64,000 nucleotides of DNA, taken from positions 5,618,460 through 5,682,459 of the forward strand of contig JACTAT010000029.1 in the NCBI GenBank assembly GCA_014526335.1. The letters run 5' to 3'. Source of the stretch: Chrysaora quinquecirrha (lineage: Eukaryota > Cnidaria > Scyphozoa > Semaeostomeae > Pelagiidae). Positions 41,505-54,500 of this stretch are shown here, piece after piece (position 1 is the first letter of the stretch; each line of letters starts with the position of its first letter). The notes beneath the pieces are model-generated. The model did not search any database. It was not told where the DNA came from and worked only from the letters and a program-made list of their open reading frames with translations. The position numbers were made by a program, and so were the translations under genes.

Positions 41505-43716
41505 CTGCAAAGAGAGGAATAATTTCGTGCCATCTTTGAGAAGAGTAAGGCCTGGCCTATCTAGCCTAACCAGAGATGCGGTTTTTAGGCACCAGACGAA
41601 CGACGAACTGCTGGTGGAATGGATGAACACCGCGTGGTGTGTGTTTTGAACCTTCCTGAACTCAGAAACCAAGTAATTTGCAGAACTCTTTCTTGTACGA
41701 TGAACCTTCAAAATTTTATCAATTACACACAAATTAAGGTTTATGCGTTCCGCAAATATTGGTAACCAAGATATTCGTGACTTCACCACCACCATGGGAA
41801 AACAAACCTGAGTTGTGGAATGCTGAGCTGGAGCGGAGCAGCAATGATCAACGAACGAACATGCTTTTTGCCGCATGGTCATTTGACTCATAATTCTCAA
41901 CTGTTATTGGTTAAAGAGTATCACGTGAGTTTGATTCAGCAACCAGCATGCATTTCCAATGTGTTCTGTCTGGACTGGATGGATGGGCCTCCCATCCGCC
42001 ATTTTCAAGACAGGAAGACAAGAAATAGCTTCAATTCTTGGTGGAAAAAACAGGAAACACGCTTGTATTTAATAATTAAGTGTTCTAAAAGTGGAATAGT
42101 TTTGCTTCATTGTATATTGTAAACCTGTCTGGCAAAGTGACAGAGTTTCCTGAACATATTTTGTATGAAGCTTAGGCCCTTGGCATGAAAGGCCTGTCAT
42201 TTTTCCATGCTTGGATTTTTTTTATTTTCTATTATTGCATCTGCTTGTATGAAATTTTTTTAAATCTCTTAGGAAAGGTTTTGTAAAATTAATCCAGCAT
42301 TTTTAATTTTTACCTAAATTTTTATCTTTGCATGTAGATATTTTATGTTTTCTGTTGCTCTTAGGCAAGCTGGCTGAAGTGAAAAGGCCAAATAAATTGT
42401 TTCCTTGTATAATTGTTGGCTAATGATATTGATGTTAAATTGTAGTTAAGTGTAGTTATTTTAGGATTGTCTGTATCAATATTTGTTAATTTAATTATCA
42501 AGGATAGTTGGTAGTTTGTAATTAATTGTAATTAATATTTCCTCATCAGGTTCTAAATGTTCTTAATGGGAGAAACAATTGGAAATAATTCCACTTGAGG
42601 AATATGGCATAAAACTCTTTAGTTGTGTCAATAATGTAAATTGAATAATTTAATGAAAAGGCAAGATTAAAAATTTATAATGCTGAAGGAAATGACTATG
42701 TAGTTTCAAAATGTATTCTAAGTGCTTCAACTCCTGTTGGAAGTGAACAGATCTTATGGTTTTGGGGAAAAAATATGACAAATTGAAGGAAGACTGCTAT
42801 CCTTGAAGATTTTCAGAATAAACACTACTTGCAAAAGATCAAGATGCTCACAGTCTTCAGAGATCTTGAAAGATATGATTAAAGGTTAGCAAGCATATAG
42901 ATTCTCAGAAGACTGAAGCTAAGTAAGTGTGTATGGATCCTCAAAAAGACTAATCCCAATATTGTTATGATAAAGAAGATACTAGTTATATGACATTGAT
43001 AAGTCAACAGAGGAATTTAAGTATGAAAAATAGATTCTTTAAATGCATTTTTTGAATGCAGGTACTGTATGTTGCCAATCACTGTCCATTAAGAATATAA
43101 GACTTCTGTGATTGTGTGAATAAACATATTGTCTAACTCTAAGATACGTATGTGAATGTTTGAATGAAATGGTTTTTAGTGTTAAAGAACATGATTGTGT
43201 GAATTAACAAAGTCAATGTTTCAAGATATAACCTTGTGAATGTGTGTTTAGGGTTGTTTCGTTATTATTGAAAAGTCATTCTGAGAAGCTAGGGCAGCGC
43301 GAGCGCCCCTGGCTTTGCTTAAATGACAGAGAAGGTTTTAAACATGCAATCGTTACGGATAAGAAACTGGGGCGTGACACAACTTTAAAGCATTGATTTT
43401 GAGTTCAACGCTTTAAAGTTACCACACCCACTTTTCATAAAAACAGACCCGCCCTTTTTTGAGAAAGCCACCGATGGTCTCTTTGACAGGTGGGTAAGGT
43501 TTAATTCTATAGATCACTGAAAATCATTGCACATGTTGATCAGAGAGATGCACCTGATCGCTTTCCAACGCAAACAACAAATTTAACGTTGAAATTTCAA
43601 GGATGGTAGGGCAGTGCTATAATTTGTTAATAAACAACTAAGTTAAATCTGAGAGAAAATTGTAGGTATTTAGCGCGGTATAGATAGAGTAAGTTAGACA
43701 TACTAAGAAAGAAAAG
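41505..43716. other. Spacer between MORC2 and PEBP genes (head to head)
   Basis: The first MORC2 exon should lie here: by alignment to human it should code about 10 residues and end in phase 2. I searched for a donor preceded by a suitable peptide and found none I trust. A GAAAATGGCGG start context on the minus strand (about 42005) does not join in phase. The remainder is AT-rich with no recognised repeat. Confidence 0.4.
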
Positions 43717-44313
43717 ATGCTGGTTACTCTGTTAACCTTGTTTTTATCGCTGGTTACCGTTAACTGTCGTCATTCTCCGAAAGTCGCGCTGGAGAAGACC
43801 GCCAAAGGTGGACACCGATCAGAAATTTCCAAGATGGGCTGGGATGATCTGTGTACAAGAAGCCAGTTTCTATCAGTTGTTTATCCTTATAATGACATGA
43901 AATCGTGTGGCGAAACATTCCCGCTTGACAGTCTAAAAGAAAAGCCCAAAGTAGAGCTGGATAAACTCGGTTCGCTAACAGACAAAAATCTGACGTTGTT
44001 GATGGTCGATCCCGACGCGCCATCGCACAAGAACCCGAGCTGTCGCAGCTGGCTACACTGGATCGTTGCCGATACGAATATCAAAGAAAAAGGAGTGCAA
44101 CAAGGCAGGGAAATCGTGCCGTACCGCCCTCCGTCGCCACCATCTGGCTCCGGTAGACATCGTTATTACTTCCTGTTGTATGCACAGAATGAAAAAACTG
44201 TATTCATTGAAAATCCAGAAGATCGATGCAAGTTTGATGTTGATGGTTTTGCGAATCAGAATAACCTAGACGGACCGATTGCGTCTAGCATGGTCAGAAC
44301 AGAAAGACCATAG
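43717..44313 (+). CDS. Secreted phosphatidylethanolamine-binding (PEBP) family protein
   Basis: A 198-residue intronless ORF. Residues 1-17 (MLVTLLTLFLSLVTVNC) are a typical signal peptide, so the protein is likely secreted, like PEBP4 or the nematode OV-16 group. The PEBP core is clear: LLMVDPDAPS (94-103) followed by SWLHWIV (111-117, His114 of the anion pocket), and YRPPSPPSGSGRHRYYF (136-152), the P-P-x-G-x-HRY strand. The C-terminal DGFANQNNLDGPIASS corresponds to the F-x-x-x-x-x-L-G-x-P-V-A end of the family. PEBPs bind phospholipid headgroups or act as inhibitors of kinases or proteases; the ligand here is unknown. Cysteines at 46, 64, 109 and 171 could form disulfides outside the cell (inference). 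It reads away from MORC2. Confidence 0.9.
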   Translation: MLVTLLTLFLSLVTVNCRHSPKVALEKTAKGGHRSEISKMGWDDLCTRSQFLSVVYPYNDMKSCGETFPLDSLKEKPKVELDKLGSLTDKNLTLLMVDPDAPSHKNPSCRSWLHWIVADTNIKEKGVQQGREIVPYRPPSPPSGSGRHRYYFLLYAQNEKTVFIENPEDRCKFDVDGFANQNNLDGPIASSMVRTERP

Positions 44314-44322
44314 ACAGTAAGG

Positions 44323-44392
44323 TCCTGGAGATACAATCAAACATTGTTTGCCAAACATTTTTAATTTGCTTAAAAACATTGCTTGACAATCA
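44323..44392. repeat. Fragment of the GGCCAAACGATC MITE family
   Basis: ATCAAACATTGTTTGCCAAA followed by AAAAACATTGCTTGAC; only one end is recognisable. It directly follows the PEBP stop codon. Confidence 0.5.
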
Positions 44393-44757
44393 TATATGAG
44401 CAGAATTCGTTGAGGGATGTTTTTCTAACAGTTTTGTAACATTTTCCCACCACTTCCCAGCTTTGCCTACATACAGAACGGTATCTTCTCACTGTCATGG
44501 GCTGCAGATCTTTCAAGAGAAGAGCAAAACATAACGTTTTCATTGAGACTACATATTCAAAAGCTACAATTATGTGCATTGATCAAAATAACAAAAATAA
44601 CATACATTCTGTACAGTGCATAAAATAAAATACTGGAAAATGAAGTAAAAACTAAAATTCGAAGGCTTTTCGAAAGCCGAGTTTAGAATAAATCGAAGTG
44701 ATTGTCAACTTAGGTTAGGGTTCTTCTGTATGGAATAGTTAAAATTCACGAATTTAA

Positions 44758-45009
44758 AGCCCTGCCCAAACGATCAAACATTGTTGGTCAAACATTCGAG
44801 ATTTACATTACAAGCAATGTTTGACCGTTTGGCCACGTCACAAAACATTGCTTGGCAAGCAGGATTCCTTCAACAATGTTTTAGTATCAAGCAAAAAATG
44901 TTTGACAAGCAATGTTGTGTGATGTAGCCAAACTGTCTGTGCAAACATTGGGCTTTACAATCAAATCTTAAATGTTTGACAATCAATGTTTGATCGTTTG
45001 GCCAGGGCC
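44758..45009. repeat. MITE of the GGCCAAACGATC family, near-complete
   Basis: 252 bp, flanked by TAA on both sides (44755-44757 and 45010-45012). Ends are AGCCCTGCCCAAACGATCAA and TTGATCGTTTGGCCAGGGCC. The TWA trinucleotide duplication and GGG-type ends fit PIF/Harbinger. The inside is alternating AAACATTG / CAATGTTT blocks that can fold back several ways. Confidence 0.75.
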
Positions 45010-45591
45010 TAAAGATGTGAATTTGGTCTTTTGTGGCATTTACCAGGACGTAGAGCTTAGAAAGTTTTCACGAAACCTGCAACTTAAAAATCAACTTCGG
45101 CTTGGGTAATCATGGTTTTGTTTTGACAAAGAAGCGTTGGGAAATTACAAGACCACTCCCTCTATGCCCCTACCAGTATATAAAATCTATGTCCCTTGTC
45201 CTTAATATAACATATACTTTAAGCAGGTTTTTAAGAGCTTCATTAATTATTCTTCTAATATTTTCTTTTATAATATTAGCTGAAAGGGTTTTGTGTAAAA
45301 ATATTATAAAATGAAAAAAAGAGGAAAAATACTTTGAGTGTGATACCAGGGTGATTAAACATCTACTGTATATGCTTAGAATGCTGCGAAAAAACTTTAA
45401 AAATATTATTTAAATAGATACAACCAGAATGAATAATTAGTATATTGCAAGAGTTTAAAGAGTTTAAAACAGCTTAAAAATTCTATCTTATGTCCCCTAT
45501 CACTAATTTAGATATTTAGACTGTAAAAATAATTAGTTAAAGCCTGTCCCATTAAGTTAACATTGTAAGATTGAAAAGAAAAGCGTGCACC

Positions 45592-48500
45592 TTATTTCCA
45601 TTTCAAGTATGTCTCGAGAATGTAAACCAGTACCAATGAAAACACATACATGAACATAACTGGAACTGCAAGCCAGAGCTAAAAGAAAAGAGTGGATTCG
45701 GAATACCATAAAAGCTCTACTAATCAAGCCCCCACACTCTCTATTCCATTAAAACTGACCAAAGGGAGTTTAAACGGTTTAAATATATACGACTTAACAT
45801 AGGTTCGTAAAATAGTACATGCTATACCGTATTTCTCGATTAAGCACCCGGGGCGAAAATTAATGAAACAGATAACGTTCTGAGGAAAACTAAGTTTTGC
45901 AGCAACTGGCAAAAGGTGTCACGCGATTCCTCGAGAACTTGAACATAAACTATCAAAGGAGTGTCTTGGACCAACCTAGCGGGCAGCTCAATCCAAAGGG
46001 GCGCTTAATCGAGGGAGGGCGCTTATTCGAGGAAATACTGTATGCTAATGTATGTGGTATGTATTAATGTCATTCTTGCAATTTGATCATACTGAATACA
46101 TTACAATACATTGCACAACTCATAATGAAGCAAGTTTCTTCATCACGATCAAACATTGCTTGTCAAACATTTGAAATTGTCAAATGCCAATGTTTAACTC
46201 TGTTATCGTTTTGCCACATAACAAAACATTGCTAGTGAAAAATATTGTGCCAGACACAAGCATAGGATATTTTGAAGCTCAAAACATTACTGGGAAAATT
46301 TTACTTTTCAAGCAATGTTTTAGGACGTGGCCAAACGGTCAAACATTGTTTGTTAAAAATTTGAAATTTGCTTGTCGAATGCAAATGCTTGACGATTTGA
46401 TTGTTTGGCCACATTACAAAACATTGCTAGTGAAATATATTGTGCTATATACAAGCATAAAGATATTTTCAAAGTTTTCCAAACATTGTTGGGCAAGTTC
46501 TGCTTGTCAAGATATGTTTTACGACATGATAAAACGGTCAAACATTGCTTGTCAAACATTTGAAAATAATTCTCAAACGCAATTGTTTGACTCTTTGATT
46601 GTTTGGCCACATCACAAAACATTGCTCGTGAAACATATTGTGCTTGATACAAGCAAAATATTTTTGAAGTTTTCAAAACATTGTTGGGCAAGTTCTGCTT
46701 GTCAAGCAATGTTTTACGACAAACATTTGAAATTTATTCCCCTTTGCAATTGTTTGACTCTTTGATCGTTAGCCACATCACAAAACATTGCTCGTGAAAC
46801 ACATTGTGCTTGATACAAGTAAAAAATATTTTGAAGTTTTCAAAACATTTCTAAGGGAATTTTACTTGACAAGCAATGATTCGTAACGTAGCTAAACGGT
46901 CAAACATTGCTTGTAAAGCAAATTTCAAATGTTTGAGAAGCAAAGTTTGATCGTTTGGCCAGGACCTTAAGTACATAAGTAATATATCCAAAAGAAAGCA
47001 AAGTTCATACCTTGTACGTGTTTCTGAAGCTGATTATCCCAATAACCCATTGTGCAATGAGAATAACAAGAACTTCTGCAAAATAACAAAGGAATACTGA
47101 GACACATGATAGAAATGCAACTTTCATTCTGTGCAACATTACAACAGGAAGGTCGAACAAATGTTCTCTGATTCCAATTATAGCTGCACACATACAACAT
47201 TCGGGTACCCAGTGGCGTAGGTACAGCTCAAACACTTGAGCCACAAAAGAGTGTTTGCAATTGTGATAAAGGGGTGGTTTTTAAGAAAGAAAAGAAAGGC
47301 GCATCGTACGACTTTTTTACATCAGAGTTAGGTGACATACGAAATCTATCTTTGGGATGATTGGAGGGGCGACTACCCCCGTACGTACCCTCGTGTCTCC
47401 TTGGCTAGGCCTCTATTGCCACCTCAGGATCAAGTAGCTAATAGCTTCATTACGTTTGAAAATAAATACCTTTATTGCTCCAGTGTTACACATCATATTT
47501 CTTAAATTCTTTCTCTGACTTAGAAATCATATTATTTTGTCTCAGTTCCTAAGTTTTCTTTAAGGTCTCCGTTATCCTAAGTAATCCTTAATAATCCTAA
47601 ACAATCATGGCTCCTTGCAAAGTCTTCGGATCCTCCCCATACTACGTCCTGAGCCACAAGTTCCTCTAATAAGGTCCTCGGGTATACCTTGTCTTTCCAA
47701 ACCTGCTTTAGGTACTAGATCTTGGTTCCCAAGTACTCCTTACAGATGTCATATGGTCCTAAACATTCCAAAAATCACACGTAGTGTCTTATAGCTGTTA
47801 TGTCCTTGTCGTCTTATATTAACGGGCTCTCGATCCTTGGTCATTACACACTGTAACATTAAATACAAATTTGAATGACCGTAGCAGCCTATGGGGCTAG
47901 AGGGCTGTGCCCCGAACAATTTGCAAAGTCCATTGTTTGATGCTCTTCTACTGTTCCTATTGTTTTACACTCCAGCCTCCCCAGAATTTTCTTCCTCCTA
48001 TGCCATTCAATTAATACATATACAAATACAAGAATTAAAACAGAAAAACATTTGGCAAGTTACCTGCTGAGTAATACCACTCTAAGTCTCTGAAGTACAC
48101 TAATGCCATGAAAATACCAAGACACATTGTATTATTCATTGTGCATGCCCCATATATCTGCAAAAACAATAACGTCCACAATCAAAGCTTTTAAAACTGG
48201 AACTGGCTTAATATTACATATCTTTAAACTGAGGCCTTGGCCTAAATCAAACATTGTGAAGGTGAAGGTGAAATGGTGCTTTAGGGCCAGTCGCTAGGAT
48301 CTCAGTAGTAGGTTAGCTAATCGAGACCTCGACCCTGGCCGTGACGCTACCGTGGCTTGGCCCGAACCCTGACCACATTGAGCTTCTGACACCACGAGTC
48401 AGCTGGGTTACACCACGACGCCACAGCACCTTCAGTTGATCAACCATCTGAAATTAGCTTTTTAAACAAAATGTTTGACCGCTAAACATTGTTCGCCAAA

Positions 48501-51500
48501 CATCTTTTGCTTACGAAAAGCAGAACAGAACGGCTTCGGCCAAACGATCTAACATTTCTGTCAAACATCTGAAATTTGCCTGTCAAGCAAATTGTTTTTC
48601 CATGTGGCCACGTTGCACAACATTGCTCGTTTAAAATGTTTTGCTTCTGGCAAGCAGAAAATGCTTTTGAAGGTGTTCAATTCTGCTTGTGGTAATGTTT
48701 TGCAAAATGGCCAAACGGTCAAAAATCGCTTAAGAAGCAAATCTCAGACGTTTGACTAACAATATTGAATCGTTTCACCAGGGTCTAACATTGACAAGCA
48801 AATTTTGCTTGTCGAACAATGCGAACAATGTTTTGTGACGTGGTCAAACGGTCAAACATTTCTTATAAAGCAGTTCTCAGAAATGGTTGACCAACAATGT
48901 TTGATCGTTTGACCAGGGCCTACTCTGAAGTACCGAATAATCGGGGGGTTGGAAATATTGCTAAAATTTAATAAACGGGGGGTTTGAATAAATGGGGGGG
49001 GGAATGCAAAACCAATTGCTTTAGCATAACAGAAACTCCAATGGTCGTACGGTGTCGTTCGATGGCAAACGAAAGCTATTTGGCAATATAGCGATACAAA
49101 ATACGTATGATATACTCAGTTAGGGACCGGTCATTAATTATCTACTAGGGGGGGCCGGAGTGATTTGGTATGGGCCATGAAATTTATTCCAGCCTTGAAG
49201 ATGGGCTACGAAATTTTTGTCTTCCAATTGGAAGGGTCATGAAATATTCTTAAAAGATTTACAAAACTGTTTGCTGAAATCCTCAAATAACACACAATTA
49301 AGAATCCCAACTCACTTTCATCCACTTTATCTTTATGTTCTTTATACAACAGTGCGATGGTACATTATTTTGTGCTGGGGGGCTCATGACACTATTGCGT
49401 ACTGTCATAACCCCCGAAACGCAGTCATGAGTGGATAGCTGATGATTCGCACTACTTTTCACCATGCCGTAGTTTTATGCGCAACTTCGTTACCATTATA
49501 CTCTATCCTTTCTACTTCCGTTTCCATCATTTACATTATGTGCGGTCTCGGATGGGGTGGGGTGCCTCCCTCCTGGCTGGATCCCCAGTGCTGCGTGCCG
49601 TGCGACAACTGGCATATTTCTTATTTTTACATTATTTTTTTATATATATACTTGAAAGTTGTTCAAGTTTTTTTTTTTATTCGACACAATATCCTAAGAT
49701 ACATGGTCTTCAATTAATTAAACAACACAAAAGAACAAAATTTTAAAGCTAATACCGCTGCAAGTTAGGCAGGGCCATGAAGTTTTTCCCATTTTATCAG
49801 AGGGGTTCCGAAAATTGTTCTTGGTGTTTTAGAGGGGTCAGCAAATTTTTTGATAAAATTTGCCAAATCACTCCGGCCCCCCTAGTAGATAATTAATGAC
49901 CGGTCCCTTAAATCGTAGGACAGCAAAGAAAAACTTATTCTAAACAAATTTTAAAATATTCATTTACCAAATTTTGTTCAACTAATAAAAGGGGGGTTGG
50001 AATAAAAGCGGGGGGTTTGGAAAATTTTTCAAAAATTAACAAATGGGGTGACGATTATTCGGTAACCTTGTAAAGCGAATTCTGCTTGCCGAATAATGTT
50101 TTGTGACGTGGCCTAAAGGTCAAACATGGTTTATGAAGCAAATCTCAAATGTTTGACCAACAATGTTTGATCGCTTGATCGAAGGCAATGTTTTGCGAAA
50201 TGGCCAAACGGTCAAACATCGCTTACGAAGTAAATCTCAGACGTTTGACTAACAATGCTGAATGGTTTGACCAGGGCCTAACATTGTTAAGTAAATTCTG
50301 CTTGGCGAACAATGTTTTTGTGACGTGGCCAAACGTAGGATCTTCTGCTTGTCGAAAAATGTTTTATGACGCAGCTAAACGGTCAAACATTTCTTACAAT
50401 GCAAATCTCAAATGTTTGGCCAACAATATTGGATCGTTTGACCAGGGCCTAACATTGCCAATCAAATTCTGCTTGCCGAATAATGTTTTGTGGCGTGGCC
50501 AAACGGTCAAACATTTCTCATGAAGTATAATCTCAAATCTTCGATCATAAATGTTTGATCGTTTGACCAGTTCCTAACATTTCCAATCAAATTTCGCTTG
50601 TCAAACAATGTTTTGTGACGTGACTAAACGGTCAAAGATTGCTTGTGAAGCAAATCTCAATGTTGGACTAACAAAGTTAGGTCGTTTGACTAAGGCCTAG
50701 TAAAAAGTTCTAACCATTACCTGAGAATAAGTAATAGTGGCATTTTCTCTCTTTCTCCTGCTTGCAAAAATAAGCGATGACAACAGTTCTGAGGCGTTTG
50801 AGCAAAATGGTGTGACGATGAAGGATACGTAGAAAGCTGTAAAATAAATGAAATGATAAGTATCAGAGATATGTTTTCATGGCCTAGCCTTGTTTTCTTG
50901 ACAAAAATCAATGCTGTGTGAAACTTTCTCGTTGTAGCACTCAAATTCCATCGGGTTGGGTCACACACAGCAAATTTTAGTCATTGAGAAAAGGTGTGTA
51001 AGGGCTTGTTTATACGGAGGCTGGTTAGCCCGGTTAGCCGAGCTAGCTCGGTTAGGCGAGATCCTGTTTCAGAGCGTTTTCATGGATAAAATTTCCAGCC
51101 AGGTTAGCCGAGCTAGCCTTTCTTATTAACACTTTTCCATTCTTTCCTGTCAGCAGTTCACCTCGCCTGACCGGGCTGTCCCGCTCTCCATATAAACGCA
51201 AAGTGAACAAACAAAAGATTCCTTTGTTCCTGCAGATCTCGGCCAGGTGAGATCCGCGTCCTTTGATCACGGATCTCGCCTCACAGGGCTGGGTAATTGT
51301 TCATGTAAACGCAAGATTCACAAACAAAAGAAATTATTGTTCTGTCAGATCTTGCTTGGCCGAGCCAGCTCGCCTAACCGGGCTGACCCGCCTCCATGTA
51401 AACAGGCCCTAAGTTATGGGCATAAAATTTAGCAAACGAACACAAATCAAGTTACGGGGGCATAAATTAATTGATAAACTAATAAACTGCTTTATGTTTC

Positions 51501-54500
51501 AAGAAAATCACAAGCAAAGCATAATGTAGTAACTGAGTTAGAAGCTATAGAAGATAACGTATTTCCTCGAATAAGCGCAATCTCTCGAATAAGCGGCCCC
51601 TTTGCTTTGAACCAGCCATCAGGTTGGTCCGAGACTCTCCATTGGTAGTTTATCTGCAAGCTCTTGATGAGAGGAATCAAGAGACATCTTCTGCTAATTG
51701 TTTCAAAACTTAATTTTCGCCAGAATGTTGGGTTATTCATAAATTTTCAAATAACGTAAATCCTTGAATAAGCCCCCACCTTCGAATAAGCCCTCCCCTC
51801 GAATAAGTCCCCACCTAAGAATTTACTTTTGAAATAAGCCCTCCCCTCCAACAAGCTCCCATGGGGAAATATTCGAAGGATTTGTGAATTTGTTTCTGTC
51901 TATAGTGCATCTTTAAACTAATTAAAACACTGAACAAGTTAGTCCCAACAGGTTTGACTATCAATTTAACCATTAATCAGCCATTGGTTGTTGGCAAACA
52001 GCTGGTTTTGATAAAAAGGTAAAGAATTTTCTCTCTTCTACTCTTTCGACAACACACTGGAACCACTGAACTTTAAAAGAAGCCCTCCCCTCGAACAATC
52101 CTTCCCCTCGAATAAGCCCCCACCGTAAAAATCATTTTTGCAAATAAGCCTCCGGAGGCTTATTCCAGGATAATTAATTGCTCCTCCTTGAGATTTACAA
52201 ACAAGCGCCTTAGGCGCTTAATTGAGGAATGACGGTATTTGAAATATAAAGATATATAGTCTTATATCTTAGATTTTTCCACAAGTGGCATACCATCATA
52301 GATGGGATTCGAACCTGGACTGCATGACCAGAGAGCCAACGACGTTTCCACTGAGCTATAGAGCTCAATGAAATCGCCGAGTAACTCTCCAAGTCATACA
52401 GCCCAAGGCTCTCCTCCTGTTTTGCATTTTCCGTTTCGGCTATGTTGAGCCTTCTTCAGCACCATACTTGTATTTATTTGTCATGAATGGCGAACACTAG
52501 GATAGATTTTTCCATTCATGACAAATAAATACAAGTATGTATGGTGCTGAAGAAGGCTCAACATAGCCGAAACACAAAATTCAAAACGGGAGGAGAACCT
52601 TGGGCTGTATGACTTAGAGAGTTACTCGGCGATTTCATTGAGCTCTATAGCTCAGTGGAAACGTCGTTGGCTCTCTGGTCATGCAGTCCAGGTTCGAATC
52701 CCATCTATTGTGGTATGCCACTTGTGGAAAAGTCGTATATCTTAAGTATACTTACGACTGATATTCAGATAGTGAGGCTTGTTCTTCTCGTTGGTTAAAG
52801 CATCAAGTGCGTCGCACATAGGATCAGAAAAGATGGACACCTGAAAGAAAGTAATTTCCTTAACACCTGGGACATAAACTTATATAGATACTATAGATAT
52901 TACTGCATGGCCCAAATCATTCCAAAAATCACACATAGCGACAGGTCATGCCACTGAATAAATATAATGCACATTCCTGCACAAAACCAACGATTTGTTT
53001 AGTTGGCTGGTTGGCACTTTTATATCAAACACTCAATAGACCATTTCAACTAAGGGCCTCGTTTTCAAAAAAATTGAAAATTAGGTCATAGAGAAATTTC
53101 GACTTCAGATTCGAATTCAGCACCTTCTTTTTAGTGTGGAGGCAAAGTTTTATGCTTCTAGTCCTTAAGATATTGACTTTATAGCTGCTAAAAGTTTGAA
53201 ATTCTATGAAGAATTTGACCGTGAAAAATCGCTGGGGGTGAAATTTTACACCCTCACAGCCAAATATAAATTTTCAAAATTTAATCGCTGTAGAATAAAC
53301 ATCCTAAAGACTAGAAACATAAAATCTTGCCCCAAAAACTAAAAAGAAGGTGCTGAATTCGAATCTGAAGTCTAAATTCCTCTATGACCTAATTTTCAAT
53401 TTTTTTGAAAACGATGCCATTAGTTGAAAAATGATCTATAGCTCCCATGTTAGCCCCACTACGTACTGAAATAAAATTGGTTATTTTCTCAGTTAAATCT
53501 CTCGTAAATCAAGTTGAATTACAAGTGATTATTGTTATGTACTCTGGGCTTTCTCTGGCCAATAAAATCCAATGAACAAGGAATTAATTCTATAATAAAA
53601 TTCATCATGTCTGTCACTGTTTGTGTTTCATCACAGCACCTACGAAGGTCGGATCAGAGGTTATCTTGAAACCCAAGCTCAAAAACAACCCTTTTGAAAT
53701 AAATGATGTTTCTATATCCTCTATGAATGCATAGGGTAATGTACTTGTGGCATAAGCTTTATCTACCAGCTTTGTCACTACAGCTCTTGCCAACCCTCTT
53801 TTTCTATGGTTTTCCAGAGTGTTTAGGGCACTAATAGCTCCTTCTGTGCTGATAAAAGCCCAAGACACTGGTTTCTTTGAGCCAACTGGGAAGGCGCCGA
53901 CAGCAAGTCCCTCCTTTGCACAACAACTGTGGTAGTGCAGTCCTGTTTGAGATGAGTACTTCCAGTGTGAAGAAGCAAACAAAGCTTCATCAATATCCAT
54001 TTCTCTGATTTCATATTCTTCTGGGGCATGGAAAGGAACCAAATCTTTTTTTCCTGGCAACCATGTCATAAAAATCTGACCAATTTGTGGAATGATAAAA
54101 TTTGCTTCCAATGATGGTTTTATGTGTTTCCAAGTATGGCTGTTAGCAACAAGCCATTGTATTGCATTGTGAACATCTCCTTGTCCTTGAAGAAATCCAT
54201 TTGGAATGAAGGTAAGATCAGATCTGGCTGGAAAAACATCAGGAGTAATGGCTGAATCGTTGAAGTACCATATAAAATAGAGTTTTACTGACGGAAATGG
54301 ACAATTTTGGGGCAATTCTTTTTCTTTCATCTCCTCCAACACAATAGGCTTCATATCAACGTAAAAGTATTTTAAAAATACTTTCTCCTCTTCGCAAGCC
54401 TTTTGTTCCTTATCTTCTTTGGACAAGCCATTAGGCCCACCTGAGACATCAGTCTTAATAATTTTCCCATCCCACAGTTTTCCTTTCGTATGCAGTTGAC

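Noticed and set aside
41950..42010. ATGGCGGATGGG context as the MORC2 start exon
   Set aside because: No donor after it gives the phase needed to join exon 41469-41504, and the peptide is unlike MORC2.
46184..46765. 193-codon ORF as a gene
   Set aside because: The peptide repeats with the MITE array period and contains no domain; both strands are open there.
47211..47410. CAGTGGCGTAGGTA as a hAT-type end
   Set aside because: No complementary end with a matching 8-bp duplication was found.
52640..52720. A genuine tRNA gene (A and B boxes, CAT in anticodon-loop position)
   Set aside because: The acceptor and T stems do not pair convincingly and the sequence is part of a repeated ~235-bp unit, so it is a SINE.
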